Shown: positions 37,292-46,664, counted from the stretch's first letter. The stretch: 64,000 bases of DNA from Mesorhizobium sp. (GCA_004020875.1 SAPZ01000027.1:1-64000); one strand, 5' to 3'. Notes: a model not told the origin generated them from the sequence alone. Numbers and translations are program-made.

Positions 37292-38239
37292 TCAGAAGCC
37301 CTTTCCGATCATCTGCGCGATATTGTCCGCGGTGACGGAAACTGTGGGCAGCGTGATGGTCGGCGGGACCTGTTCTCCTTTGGCGACCTTGTAGGCGGTC
37401 TCGATGCCTTCCGGGGCCACGAATGGGTAGACGAAGGTCGCCGCCAGCTTGCCCTGCTTGACGGCTTCGAACGCGGTTTCCTGGCCGTCGATGCCGACGA
37501 CAGCCACCTCGTTCAGCCTGCCGGCTGCCTCAAGCACCTGTATGGCGCCGAGCGCCATCTCGTCATTGTGCGCGTAAACGGCCTGGATCTGGCCCGGCCC
37601 GAAGCGCTGAACCATGTCCTCCATGAACTTGACCGCCTTGTCACGCGTGTAGTCGCAGTTCTGCGAGGCGACGACCTTCATGTCCGGAAACTTCGCGATC
37701 GCTTCGGCGAAGCCCTTGTTGCGGTCTATGGTGGCGGAAGCCCCCGCAGTGCCCTGAAGCTCGATGATGTTGCCCTTCCCATTCAACTTCTTGGCGAGGA
37801 ACTCGCCCGCTCCGACGCCGAGCGGAAGATTTTCGCCGCCGACATGGACCGTCACCGGCGTATTCACCTTGCGGTCGAGTGTCACGACCTTGATGCCGGC
37901 ATCCATGGCCTCCTTGACGACAGGCGTCAGCGCCTGCTCGGTCAGCGGCGAGATCATCAGCACCTTGATGCCCTGCGCGATCAGGTTTTCGACGTCGGCC
38001 ACCTGCTTGGAAGCATCGTTGTTGCCGTCCGTGATGATGAGGTCGACGTCCGGATAATGTTCGGCCGCATATTTCTTGTTTCCCTCCACCATGGCCACCC
38101 GCCACGGGTGGTTCATGGTGCCTTGGCTAAAGCCAATCTTGATCTTGTCTTCTGCAAAGGCTGTGCCGGTCAGCATGCCGCCCGCGAGCAGCGTCGCGAC
38201 CAATGCGGTCGCGCCTAGGAAATGTCTGCGATTTGTCAT
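37292..38239 (-). CDS. Sugar ABC transporter substrate-binding protein
   Basis: A 315-residue ribose-type periplasmic binding protein. The signal peptide covers about residues 1-29 (RRHFLGATALVATLLAGG, cleavage likely after TAFA). The mature part shows IKIGFSQGTMNHPWRVAMVEGNKKY, DVENLIAQGIKVLMISP, NLPLGVGAGEFLAKKL, NKGFAEAIAKFPDM and YAHNDEMALGAIQVLEAAG. The ligand is unknown. It is encoded after its permease, in the middle of the operon. Confidence 0.9.
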   Translation of the reverse strand: MTNRRHFLGATALVATLLAGGMLTGTAFAEDKIKIGFSQGTMNHPWRVAMVEGNKKYAAEHYPDVDLIITDGNNDASKQVADVENLIAQGIKVLMISPLTEQALTPVVKEAMDAGIKVVTLDRKVNTPVTVHVGGENLPLGVGAGEFLAKKLNGKGNIIELQGTAGASATIDRNKGFAEAIAKFPDMKVVASQNCDYTRDKAVKFMEDMVQRFGPGQIQAVYAHNDEMALGAIQVLEAAGRLNEVAVVGIDGQETAFEAVKQGKLAATFVYPFVAPEGIETAYKVAKGEQVPPTITLPTVSVTADNIAQMIGKGF

Positions 38240-38324
38240 TTTAAACTCCTCCGTTGGACTTCAAGTTAAGGGGTTCCAAGCGCCCCAACCGGCCTGCCGC
38301 GGCGGGACCGGACACGCCTGGATG

Positions 38325-39320
38325 TCAGGACCGCACGCGGTGGCGGTAGACCTCGAACATCACCGCTGCGATGATGATGGCGCCCTTGACGATCTGTTGC
38401 GTGAAAGGCGAGATACCGAGCAGGTTCAGGATGTTAGCCATCACGGCGATGATCGCGGCACCGATAACCGTGCCGATCACCCCGCCTTCGCCGCCGAACA
38501 GGCTGGTCCCGCCGATGACGACGATCGAGATTGCTTCAAGCTCCAGGTTTGTACCCGCGGTCGGCTCGCCGACGGTCAGCCTCGACACGAAAACCAGAGC
38601 GGTAAGCGCCGACAGCAGACCAGAAATCACATAGACCGACATCAAGGTGCGCGGCACACTTATCCCTGCCAGCCGCGCGGCCTCGGTATTGGAGCCGACA
38701 GCATAGACCTGGCGCCCGAACGGCGTATGGCGAAGGACGACGAAGGCCACGGCGACGATGGCAGCAAAAAGCCAGATCGGAACCGGGATGCCGAGCAGAA
38801 ATCCGCTGCCCAGATAAGCGAAGGCGTCCGCAGCCTCGCCAAGCGCCTTCGGTTCGCCATTGGCGATCGTCATGGCTATGCCACGGCCCATGACCAAGGT
38901 GCCTAGGGTCATGATGAAAGGCGGCATGCCAAAAAAGACAACGCCGGCGCCATTTACCGCGCCAAACAAGGCGCCGATGGCAAGCGCGGCGATCATGGCC
39001 AGCGGTATTGAGACGCCGTTTGAAATCATCAGCGCCGTGGAGACGGCCACGACACCGACTATCGAGCCGACCGAAAGATCGATGCCGCGTGTCAGAATGA
39101 CAAAGGTCATGCCGACGCTGACGATGCCGAACAGGGCGATCTGACGACCGACGTTCAGCACATTGCCCATGTGAACGAAACTCGGCGACAGGTATATGGC
39201 GAAGGCGCACAGCACGATCAGAACCCAGAGCAGCCCGAGGCTCTGCGCCCAACCACGCAGGCGTCCGATTGACCCCGGCTGAAGCGCGGCCGATGCTTGT
39301 CTTGTCGTCATCTCAACCAT
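38325..39320 (-). CDS. Ribose-type ABC transporter permease
   Basis: A 331-residue RbsC-family membrane protein. ATG 39320 has GGGAGG about five bases upstream. Membrane segments start near residue 30 (LGLLWVLIVLCAFAIYLSPS); the family motif TRGIDLSVGSIVGVVAVSTA is at about residues 80-99, and GGTSLFGGEGGVIGTVIGA lies near residue 275. As the only permease of this transporter it should form a homodimer with the ATPase at 41644. Confidence 0.9.
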   Translation of the reverse strand: MVEMTTRQASAALQPGSIGRLRGWAQSLGLLWVLIVLCAFAIYLSPSFVHMGNVLNVGRQIALFGIVSVGMTFVILTRGIDLSVGSIVGVVAVSTALMISNGVSIPLAMIAALAIGALFGAVNGAGVVFFGMPPFIMTLGTLVMGRGIAMTIANGEPKALGEAADAFAYLGSGFLLGIPVPIWLFAAIVAVAFVVLRHTPFGRQVYAVGSNTEAARLAGISVPRTLMSVYVISGLLSALTALVFVSRLTVGEPTAGTNLELEAISIVVIGGTSLFGGEGGVIGTVIGAAIIAVMANILNLLGISPFTQQIVKGAIIIAAVMFEVYRHRVRS

Positions 39321-39333
39321 CCCTTCCTCCCAT

Positions 39334-40158
39334 TCATTGCGCGGCAGTGGATCTCGGCCGCCGACTCCGCATCAGCCAGGCTATGGCATCGGCCAGCCCG
39401 CCTTCGTCGCAGGACGGTCCGATGAAATGCGCAAGCTGCATGACCTGAGGCACAGCATTTCCGACCGTCATCGCGGTTCCCGCCCAGGCCAGCATTTCGA
39501 GGTCGTTTTCCGCATCGCCGGCGGCTGCGCATTCATCAGCCGCAATACCAAGTGTGGCAGCGACAAGGCTTATTGCGGTCTTCTTCGATGCCCCCGGCGG
39601 CCCGATCTCGAGCAGGCGCGGGTGCGACCCTGACACGGAGAGCCGTTCGCCAAGCGTTTCGCGGAGCATTGCGAAGGCTTCCCGGTCGGAGGCCTGGCCG
39701 GCAACGCACATGATCTTGCCGGGTTCGCCCTGGAGCGCATCAAGCGTTTCGGCTACGAACAGGGGCTCCCTCGTCACCGCGGCTTCGCGCGCGATGAGCG
39801 GGTCGTTCGTCAGTGCGAAGACAGCATCGCCGGTGAACCACATGGGTCGCACGCCCGCTGCTTGCGCGGTCTCCATGGCGTGCAGCGCGTCGGAGCGCGA
39901 GATCCGCTGCTGCGAGAGCGCTGACCCGGTTGCAACATTGCCGATCCACCCGCCGTTGAACGTGATGACGAGGTCGGCGATCCCCAGCCGTTCGGCAAAG
40001 GGCTTCACGCCGAGCGGAGAACGTGCGGTCGCCAGGACGACCTCGGTTCCTTCGTCCTTAGCCGCGCGCACGGCATCGGCGACCCGTTGCGGCAGCACGT
40101 AGTCGTGGGTGAGCAGGGTCCGGTCGACGTCGGAAACGATGAGGCGTGGCCTGGTCAT
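39334..40158 (-). CDS. HAD superfamily (Cof-type, IIB) phosphatase
   Basis: A 274-residue hydrolase with motif I SDVDRTLLT (nucleophile Asp and acid Asp), a C2B cap domain, motif III lysine in GASKKTAISLV, and motif IV GDAENDLEMLAWAG. Cof-type enzymes dephosphorylate sugar phosphates or similar small molecules. It overlaps the aldehyde dehydrogenase gene by 4 bases. Its role in the pathway is not obvious; it may release a phosphorylated intermediate. Confidence 0.85.
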   Translation of the reverse strand: MTRPRLIVSDVDRTLLTHDYVLPQRVADAVRAAKDEGTEVVLATARSPLGVKPFAERLGIADLVITFNGGWIGNVATGSALSQQRISRSDALHAMETAQAAGVRPMWFTGDAVFALTNDPLIAREAAVTREPLFVAETLDALQGEPGKIMCVAGQASDREAFAMLRETLGERLSVSGSHPRLLEIGPPGASKKTAISLVAATLGIAADECAAAGDAENDLEMLAWAGTAMTVGNAVPQVMQLAHFIGPSCDEGGLADAIAWLMRSRRPRSTAAQ

Positions 40159-41636
40159 TGACCGCCTCGGATCGGGAACACCGGTGAACGAGACCCGGTC
40201 TGAATGAGAAGCGTCTTGAGCTGCGTGAATTCCTCGAAGCCGGCCTGGCCCATTTCGTAACCGAAACCGGATCCCTTAACGCCGGTAAGCGGAAGCTGTG
40301 GCGCACCATCGATGATTGTATTGGCCTGGACCCAGCCGCTCCTCAGGCGTTTGGCGACCGTCAGCACGGTGTTGATGTTCTTCGACCAGATGTAGTTCGA
40401 CAGGCCGTAGGCGGTATCATTGGCCAGCCTTACCGCGTCGTCTGCCGTATCGAACCGGGTGATGCTCAGAACGGGGCCGAAAATCTCTTCGCGGAAGATC
40501 GCCATGCGCGGCTCGACGCGATCGAAGATGGTTGCCTCGTGGAAGTGTCCGGACGTTCCGGCTGCAATGTGGCCGCCTAGGACAAGCTCCGCACCGTCCT
40601 TGATCCCATCCCTGACGAACCCCGCCACCTTTTCCAGATGATTGCCGTCGATCAGTGCCCCGATGTCGGTGTCTTCGTCGAACGGGTTGCCGACCTTCAT
40701 CGTGCGCGCCCGTGCGATCACTTTGGCGATGAACTCGTCAGCGACGGATGATTGAACGAACAGCCGTGAACCAGAGACGCAGCATTCGCCATTGTTGAAG
40801 AAGACACCCATCAGCGCTCCGTCAGTGGCGGCATCGAGATCGGCATCGGCAAAGACGATGTTGGCCGACTTTCCGCCAAGCTCGACCGAGGACTTGACCA
40901 GATGGCGCGATGTGTTGGCGACGACGCGGCTGCCGGTGCGGGTCGACCCAGTGAAGGAAACGAAGTCGATGCCAGGATGCGCGGTCAGGTGATCGCCGAT
41001 CGCGGCGCCATAACCGCTGACGACATTGAAGGCGCCGGCCGGCAGCCCCGCCTCGCTCGCCAGCGCCGCGATCTCGAAGGCCGAGCCGGATGTGAACTCG
41101 GACGGCTTCAGCACGACCGTGCAGCCGGCGGCAAGCGCGAACGGCACCTTCTGTGACAGGATGAGGGCCGGAAAGTTCCATGGCGTTATCAGCGCCACGA
41201 CCCCGGCAGGCTCGCGCGTGACAAGCGCGGTCTTGCCCTCGCCGATGTTGGTATAGGACAGACCCGCCATCTGCATTGCAAGGGAAGCGGCGTAGCGCGT
41301 CAGGCCGATCGCGCCGTCGATGTCGCCACGAGCAAACCTTATCGGCTTGCCAACCTCCTCCACCTCTATCTTCGCCAGCCGCTCGCGATTGGTGCGGATG
41401 AGCTCGGCGAACCGGTTGAGCACTTCGGCCCGCTCGATGCCGCTCATGCGCGGCCAAGGCCCCTCCTCGAAAGCGATCCGCGCCGACTCGACAGCCAGGT
41501 CGACATCCGTCGGCGAGCCTTCCGCATAAGTGGCGACCCGCTCGCCACTTGCTGGCGCTCTGCGTTCGATTGATCCTGTGCCCGAGCCGGGGACGAACCG
41601 TCCGCCGATGAATTGTTGGTAGCTGCGCATGCCCAT
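40155..41636 (-). CDS. Aldehyde dehydrogenase family protein
   Basis: About 493 residues from ATG 41636, preceded by TAGGAG; ATG 41630 is an alternative. Family landmarks: TPWNFPALI with the catalytic Asn, KPSEFTS, FTGSTRTG, VELGGKSANIVFAD with the general-base Glu, NNGECCVSGSRLFVQ with the nucleophile Cys, and EEIFGPVLSI. It would oxidise an aldehyde to the acid with NAD(P). The GMC oxidoreductase of the same operon could supply the aldehyde. Confidence 0.9.
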   Translation of the reverse strand: MGMRSYQQFIGGRFVPGSGTGSIERRAPASGERVATYAEGSPTDVDLAVESARIAFEEGPWPRMSGIERAEVLNRFAELIRTNRERLAKIEVEEVGKPIRFARGDIDGAIGLTRYAASLAMQMAGLSYTNIGEGKTALVTREPAGVVALITPWNFPALILSQKVPFALAAGCTVVLKPSEFTSGSAFEIAALASEAGLPAGAFNVVSGYGAAIGDHLTAHPGIDFVSFTGSTRTGSRVVANTSRHLVKSSVELGGKSANIVFADADLDAATDGALMGVFFNNGECCVSGSRLFVQSSVADEFIAKVIARARTMKVGNPFDEDTDIGALIDGNHLEKVAGFVRDGIKDGAELVLGGHIAAGTSGHFHEATIFDRVEPRMAIFREEIFGPVLSITRFDTADDAVRLANDTAYGLSNYIWSKNINTVLTVAKRLRSGWVQANTIIDGAPQLPLTGVKGSGFGYEMGQAGFEEFTQLKTLLIQTGSRSPVFPIRGGQ

Positions 41637-41643
41637 CTCGCTC

Positions 41644-43137
41644 CTACTGCCAGACCGCATGGGCCATGATGATTTCCTCGGTCGCGTTCTCCCCATTCAG
41701 GACCGCCGAGACGGCGCCCTCCCGCATCACGACGATACGGTTGCAGAGGCCTAGAATTTCCGGGAGTTCGGACGAGACCATCACGACGGCCGCACCGCGC
41801 GTGGAGGTCAGTTCAACAAGCAGGTCGTAGATCTCGCGCTTGGCGGCGACGTCGACGCCGCGCGTCGGTTCATCCACCAGAAGGATCTCGGTGCCGGCAT
41901 GCAACTGCCGGGCTATGCCGCACTTCTGCTGGTTGCCACCCGAGAGCGTGCGCACCTTGGCGCTGGCGCTCGTCGTCTTGATACGCATCTGCCGGATGAA
42001 GCGGGAAACCTGCTCCTGCTCGCGCCTGCGGCTGATCAGTCCGCCTTGGACGATGGCCGTAAGTTCGGAAACGGTCACGTTGAAGGCAACCGATTGTTCG
42101 AGGAAAAGGCCCTCGGTCTTGCGGTCCTCCGGTAACAGGCCGATCCCATGCGCGAGCGCCGCACGCGGCCCATCGACAGCGATCGCCTTGCCATCGATCC
42201 TGATCTCGCCGCTGTCAATCGCGTCGGCGCCCGCGATTGCCCGCAGCACCTCCGTCCGACCAGCCCCGGCGAGACCGCAGATGCCGACGATCTCGCCTTG
42301 CCTGACATCGAAAGAAATGTCCCTCAAAACGCCGGCTCGCGAGATATTGCACACTTCAAGGCGCACATCCGGGCCCGGTTTCGGACGGGGCGGGAACACG
42401 TCCTTAAGCTCGCGTCCGACCATGTGGCGAATGAGGTCGGCGGTTGTCGTCTGCGCCAGCGGCATGGACGCGACAACCTGTCCGTCGCGCAGCACGGTGA
42501 CTTCGTCGCAGATCTGGTAGAGCTCCTTAAGACGATGCGTAATGTAGATGAAGGAAACGCCCTGTTCGGCGCTGAGCCGCCGGATCGTCGCGAACAGGTG
42601 TTCCAACTCGGCGTCGCCCAGGACAGCGGACGGCTCGTCGAGGACCACGATGCGCGCTTCGCGTGCAATCGCCTTGGCGATCTCCACCATTTGACGCTGG
42701 GCTACACTTATCGCATCTATCCGGGCGGCCGGATCAACCCGGAAACCCAACCTGTCCAACACCTCGCGAGCCGCAGCTTGGGTCTTGCGCCAGTCGACGG
42801 TGCCTAGCACAGTCTTCGGCAATCGGCCGAGAAAGATGTTTTCGGCGACCGTCAGATGGGGCGCCTGAGCCAGTTCCTGGTAGATGACCGCAATACCCAG
42901 CTCGAGCATCCGCTCCGGCGTCGGCGTCGGCACGACAGTGCCATCGATGACCACCTCGCCCTCATTGGCAAGGAAGGCGCCGGAGAGGACGCGCATCAAC
43001 GTCGACTTGCCAGCCCCGTTTTCGCCGATAACGCCATGGACGCTGCCTTTGCTGACGGCAAAGCTGACGTCATTCAGTGCGTACACACCGGGAAAGCGCT
43101 TGTGGATGCCGCGCATCTCGAGAACTGCGTCTTTCAT
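41644..43137 (-). CDS. Ribose-type ABC transporter ATP-binding protein
   Basis: About 497 residues from ATG 43137, with TTGAGG upstream; a TTG four codons earlier is possible. Both halves are well conserved: Walker A GENGAGKSTLMRVLSG, signature ISVAQRQMVEIAKAI and Walker B IVVLDEPSAVL in the first; GLAGAGRTEVL, LSGGNQQKCGIARQL and LLVDEPTRGVDV in the second. It powers the importer with the permease at 38325 and binding protein at 37292. A LacI-type half-palindrome lies just upstream at 43150-43161. Confidence 0.9.
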   Translation of the reverse strand: MKDAVLEMRGIHKRFPGVYALNDVSFAVSKGSVHGVIGENGAGKSTLMRVLSGAFLANEGEVVIDGTVVPTPTPERMLELGIAVIYQELAQAPHLTVAENIFLGRLPKTVLGTVDWRKTQAAAREVLDRLGFRVDPAARIDAISVAQRQMVEIAKAIAREARIVVLDEPSAVLGDAELEHLFATIRRLSAEQGVSFIYITHRLKELYQICDEVTVLRDGQVVASMPLAQTTTADLIRHMVGRELKDVFPPRPKPGPDVRLEVCNISRAGVLRDISFDVRQGEIVGICGLAGAGRTEVLRAIAGADAIDSGEIRIDGKAIAVDGPRAALAHGIGLLPEDRKTEGLFLEQSVAFNVTVSELTAIVQGGLISRRREQEQVSRFIRQMRIKTTSASAKVRTLSGGNQQKCGIARQLHAGTEILLVDEPTRGVDVAAKREIYDLLVELTSTRGAAVVMVSSELPEILGLCNRIVVMREGAVSAVLNGENATEEIIMAHAVWQ

Positions 43138-43149
43138 CTTGAGCCTCAA

Positions 43150-43161
43150 GAAATCGTTTTC
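43150..43161. promoter_or_regulatory. LacI-type operator GAAATCGTTTTC, internal to operon
   Basis: This is the same 12-base core as at 45264-45275. It lies between the SDR gene and the ATPase gene, 12 bases before the ATPase start codon, and could control a secondary promoter for the transporter genes. Confidence 0.6.
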
Positions 43162-43180
43162 ACGGCATGCTCAAAAAAGC

Positions 43181-44008
43181 TCACAAGCGGTGGATCTGCA
43201 TGCCGCCACCGATGTGGTAGATGTCTCCGGTGCTGAACGGCAGGCCGCCTGCGGCCAAGGTCGCGACTGCGCGAGCAATGTCGTCCGGCTGGCCCCATCG
43301 CCGGATCGCCGACAACTCACCTGCCTCGACCTGCGACGAATACTTCTCGTAGACGTCAGCGGTCATGTCGGTCTGGATCAAGCCGGGGCGAATCTCATGT
43401 ACCCGGATGCCGGCGTCCGCCAGGCGGATCGCAAACTGTTGCGACGCCATCGAGAGCCCGGCCTTCGATATGCAATATGGGCCCTTCTCCGGCGAGACGA
43501 GGCCGGCATTGGCGGAGGTGATCGTCACGACCGATCGCTCCGACGCGGTTTGCGGCCTTGAAAGCATCGCGCGCGCGACGGCTTGGGTGAGGAAGAATGT
43601 GCCACGCAGGTTGACACCGATCAGCCGGTCGAAGCTTTCCTCGGTGACATCGAGAAGGTCGCCGCGCACGCTCACCTGCACGCCGGCATTGTTCACCAGG
43701 CACGTGATCTCGCCCAGGTCGCGTTCAAGGCCTTCGACAAAGGTCGCGTTGCCCGACGTCTCGGAGATGTCCCTGCGGTAGAAAGCGCTGTTGCGCCCGA
43801 GCCTGCTCACAAGATCGACAGTCTCGCTGGCATTCTCGTCGTCGACAATATCGACGATTGCTATATCGAAGCCCACCCGTGCAAGCTCGCAACAGACGGC
43901 GCGGCCAATGCCGCGTCGGCCGCCTGTGACAACCGCAAGACCGCGGTCGCCGGGGGACTGCCGTTCAGCCATGTCCCGGACCGCTGGAGCAGTCTGGTTC
44001 AGCATCAT
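43181..44008 (-). CDS. SDR family oxidoreductase
   Basis: A 275-residue classical SDR with VTGGRRGIGRAVC at about residues 28-40, NNAGVQVS, TITSANAG, YCISK and a C-terminal GDIYHIGGGMQIHR. The C-terminal GGGMQIHRL is unusual for FabG-like proteins, which usually end in a GG-(W/Y) pattern. It overlaps the CoA-transferase gene by 4 bases. Confidence 0.85.
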   Translation of the reverse strand: MMLNQTAPAVRDMAERQSPGDRGLAVVTGGRRGIGRAVCCELARVGFDIAIVDIVDDENASETVDLVSRLGRNSAFYRRDISETSGNATFVEGLERDLGEITCLVNNAGVQVSVRGDLLDVTEESFDRLIGVNLRGTFFLTQAVARAMLSRPQTASERSVVTITSANAGLVSPEKGPYCISKAGLSMASQQFAIRLADAGIRVHEIRPGLIQTDMTADVYEKYSSQVEAGELSAIRRWGQPDDIARAVATLAAGGLPFSTGDIYHIGGGMQIHRL

Positions 44009-45222
44009 GATGCCTTCCTTTCCACGGCAGCGCCGACACCGCTCGCAGCGACCACTGCCTTCGAGGCCAACAGGCTCTTGACCTCGCCCTCGGCATAACC
44101 GAGCTCGTGCAGGATCTCGCGGGTGTGCTCGCCAATCTCGAGGGCCAGGCAGCGCAGCGCCGGCACCTCGCCGTCATAGCGGTTGGGATGATTGACCAGA
44201 TAGATGGTGCGGCCCCGCACGGTGACCTGACGGAACACCTGAGCGTGGCTTAGCTGCGGATCAGCCAGCAGATCGTCATAGTAGTTGATCGGCGCCCACC
44301 AGATGCCGTGGCGATCGAAGCGGTCAGCAAGTTCCGCTACAGAAAAGATCGCCGTAGCCTCGGCCAGGTGGCGAGCGTATTCATCCCGATCCGCGTATCG
44401 GTCGACGTCCGCCACTTCACGCAGACCATCGCTGCCTAGCGCTTCGGCCAGCACCGAGGAGTCACAAAGTGAGATTACAACATGGCCGTCGGTGGCGGGA
44501 TAGACGCCGTAGGGCGCAGCGTGGAACCACGTAGCCAGGTTCTTCTCGCGCTTCAGGACTTCGCGGCTCATTCCACCCGCGAAGTAGTTGACGAGAGGCT
44601 CCCCCTGCAGATCGATCGCCGAGTTGATCAGGCTGGCTTCAACGCGCGTGCCTTTGCCATCACGAAGTCGGCGCACCAGCGCGCCCAGGATGCCCATCGC
44701 CAGCAGCGCGCCGCCATGCTGATCGACGATCGCCGCCCCAACGGGCGTCGGGCCCCGATCGGGCGTGCCGGTGACACTCATGAGACCTGACCGCGCTTGG
44801 GCGAGAAGGTCCTGACCAGGCTTCAGCGCCATCGGTCCGGTGGAGCCGAACCCGCTTGCCGAGGCGAAGATCAGTGTAGGATTGATCGCGCGAAGCGCTT
44901 GGTCGTCGAAACCCAGCTTGGCAAACACGCCAGGCCGGAAATTTTCCATGACCACGTCGGCCTCAGCGATCAGGCGGCGCGCGACTTCCTTGCCCTCAGG
45001 GCTTTTCAGATCGATGCCGATGGAGCGTTTGTTGCGGTTGGCGCAGAGATAGAAGCCGCTGACGCCGTCGACATACACATCCGCTCCGGACCACCGACGC
45101 TCATGAGCCCCATCTATCGGTTCGACCTTGATGACGTCAGCACCCATGTCGGCCAGATACTGGGCGCCTGCGGGACCTTGCAGGAAATGGCAAAAGCTGA
45201 CGACCTTGATCCCGCTGAGCAT
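44005..45222 (-). CDS. CaiB/BaiF family (class III) CoA transferase
   Basis: A 405-residue protein. Family features: KVVSFCHFLQGPAGAQYLADMGADVIKVEP at the start, NRNKRSIGIDLKSPEGKEV, ENFRPGVFAKLGFD, SGFGSTGP, DQHGGALLAMGIL, and an Asp in INSAIDLQGEP in the catalytic region. Such enzymes move CoA between acyl-CoA and an organic acid. It is the first gene of the minus-strand operon, which implies a CoA-ester step. It is divergent from the LacI regulator at 45400. Confidence 0.87.
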   Translation of the reverse strand: MLSGIKVVSFCHFLQGPAGAQYLADMGADVIKVEPIDGAHERRWSGADVYVDGVSGFYLCANRNKRSIGIDLKSPEGKEVARRLIAEADVVMENFRPGVFAKLGFDDQALRAINPTLIFASASGFGSTGPMALKPGQDLLAQARSGLMSVTGTPDRGPTPVGAAIVDQHGGALLAMGILGALVRRLRDGKGTRVEASLINSAIDLQGEPLVNYFAGGMSREVLKREKNLATWFHAAPYGVYPATDGHVVISLCDSSVLAEALGSDGLREVADVDRYADRDEYARHLAEATAIFSVAELADRFDRHGIWWAPINYYDDLLADPQLSHAQVFRQVTVRGRTIYLVNHPNRYDGEVPALRCLALEIGEHTREILHELGYAEGEVKSLLASKAVVAASGVGAAVERKAS

Positions 45223-45260
45223 GTCTCTTCCCTTGATGTAGCGCTTTCATTTACGCTCCC

Positions 45261-45278
45261 TGTGAAATCGTTTTCACA
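45261..45278. promoter_or_regulatory. LacI-type operator, main site of the 45222 operon
   Basis: TGTGAAATCGTTTTCACA is an 18-base dyad with an intact CG centre, typical of LacI-family operators. It lies 39 bases upstream of the CoA-transferase start codon. Confidence 0.78.
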
Positions 45279-45362
45279 ACTTTTCAGAGCGCTGTCAATC
45301 CTGTTTTCTGGACTTTGCGTCGAAAAAGACATGTGGCGACCTGAAAGAATTTGTGCGATCTA

Positions 45363-45374
45363 GAAAACGGTTTC
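45363..45374. promoter_or_regulatory. LacI-type operator near regulator start (autoregulation)
   Basis: GAAAACGGTTTC, flanked by A and T to give AGAAAACGGTTTCT, resembles the two GAAATCGTTTTC sites. It lies 26 bases before the LacI start codon. Confidence 0.65.
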
Positions 45375-45399
45375 TCAAATTTGGCAATGACCATACTCA

Positions 45400-46422
45400 A
45401 TGGATATCGAAGACGGCAGCGCCAAACTGATTGACGTGGCCCGGCTTGCGAACTGCTCGCCGGCTACCGTTTCGCGCGTCCTCAATGGCAACCCGAACGT
45501 CAATAAGATCGTCCGAGATCGCGTGGTGCGAGCCGCACGGGAACTTGGCTACGTCCCCAACGGTTCCGCCAGGGCGCTGCGATCCACGCGAACAAGGCTG
45601 GTCGGCGCCATCATTCCGACCTTGGACCACGCGATCTACGCCACAATGGTCGACGCGCTTCAGGCCAGGCTGTCCGAAAAGGACGTTTCGCTGATCATCA
45701 ACACCTCGGGCTACGACATCGATCTCGAATACGAGCAAGCGCGCCTGCTGGTCGAGCGCGGCGTCGAGTCGGTGGTGCTGGTTGGGTCCACGCACCTGCC
45801 GGCGACGCTTGCGATGCTTGAGCAAAAACGTATCGACTATGTCTATACCTATACGTCGAAAGCGATGGAGTCGGGCGCCGCGGTGGGGTTCGACAATGAG
45901 AAGGCTGGGCGCACGGCGGCGCGCTACCTGCTCGACCTCGGCCACGCCCAATTCGGGATGATTGCAGGCATAACCCAGGACAATGATCGCGCAGCTGGCC
46001 GCCGCGACGGTTTCCTGAATGAACTCGAGCGGTCAGGCATCGACCGCGCAACCGTTACGGTTGTCGAAGGGGCCTACAGGCTGGATGACGGACGGCGGTG
46101 CATGCAGCGGCTGATGGAAGAAGGCACAAGGCCGACGGCGGTGTTTTGCGGCAGCGATATCCTGGCGGCCGGCGCCATCAAATACTGTCACGCCGCCGGG
46201 ATCGCTGTCCCTAGGGAGGTCTCGATCGTTGGCTTCGACAATCTCGAAATTGCTGAGCTCACCTCACCTGAATTGACCACGTTGGAAGTGCCGGCACGCG
46301 ACATGGGCCGAATTGCTGCCGACTACATCCTGGCATCGCCGTCGCAGCGGCTGCATTTAAGGCAACGCGAACTGGCAATCCGGCTGATCGTCAGGGAAAG
46401 CACGGCTCCAGTGGGGCGCTAG
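45400..46422 (+). CDS. LacI/GalR family transcriptional regulator
   Basis: A 340-residue regulator. The HTH is at the N-terminus (LIDVARLANCSPATVSRVLN, residues about 7-26), followed by the hinge helix region (RAARELGYVPNGSARALRS) and a sugar-binding domain (GAIIPTLDHAIYATMVDALQ; VGFDNEKAGRTAARYLLDLGH; FCGSDILAAGAIKYCHAAG; VGFDNLEIAEL). It is divergent from the catabolic operon and flanked by GAAAWCGKTTTC-type sites, so it is the likely repressor of the eleven-gene operon and of itself. Confidence 0.9.
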   Translation: MDIEDGSAKLIDVARLANCSPATVSRVLNGNPNVNKIVRDRVVRAARELGYVPNGSARALRSTRTRLVGAIIPTLDHAIYATMVDALQARLSEKDVSLIINTSGYDIDLEYEQARLLVERGVESVVLVGSTHLPATLAMLEQKRIDYVYTYTSKAMESGAAVGFDNEKAGRTAARYLLDLGHAQFGMIAGITQDNDRAAGRRDGFLNELERSGIDRATVTVVEGAYRLDDGRRCMQRLMEEGTRPTAVFCGSDILAAGAIKYCHAAGIAVPREVSIVGFDNLEIAELTSPELTTLEVPARDMGRIAADYILASPSQRLHLRQRELAIRLIVRESTAPVGR

Positions 46423-46664
46423 ACACTTCGACGTCCTAGTACCACGGTAGGGCCCTGTTGCCGAAAGCTGATCCGAGTGGCTGCGATGGGGGCATAGCTG
46501 CTTTTGCGCCATCGGCCTCGGTGCTCTACCTTAAGCTTACGTCTAGAGGCGCGTTATACCGCGCCAAGGGGGGCGCTAGGTTGCCCGCGCTCCCGTTTAG
46601 CGCCCCTCCTCGGCGCAATGATGCGCCGTCCGGTTCGCCGCGACGATTGCGTGCCTTTCTAAAC

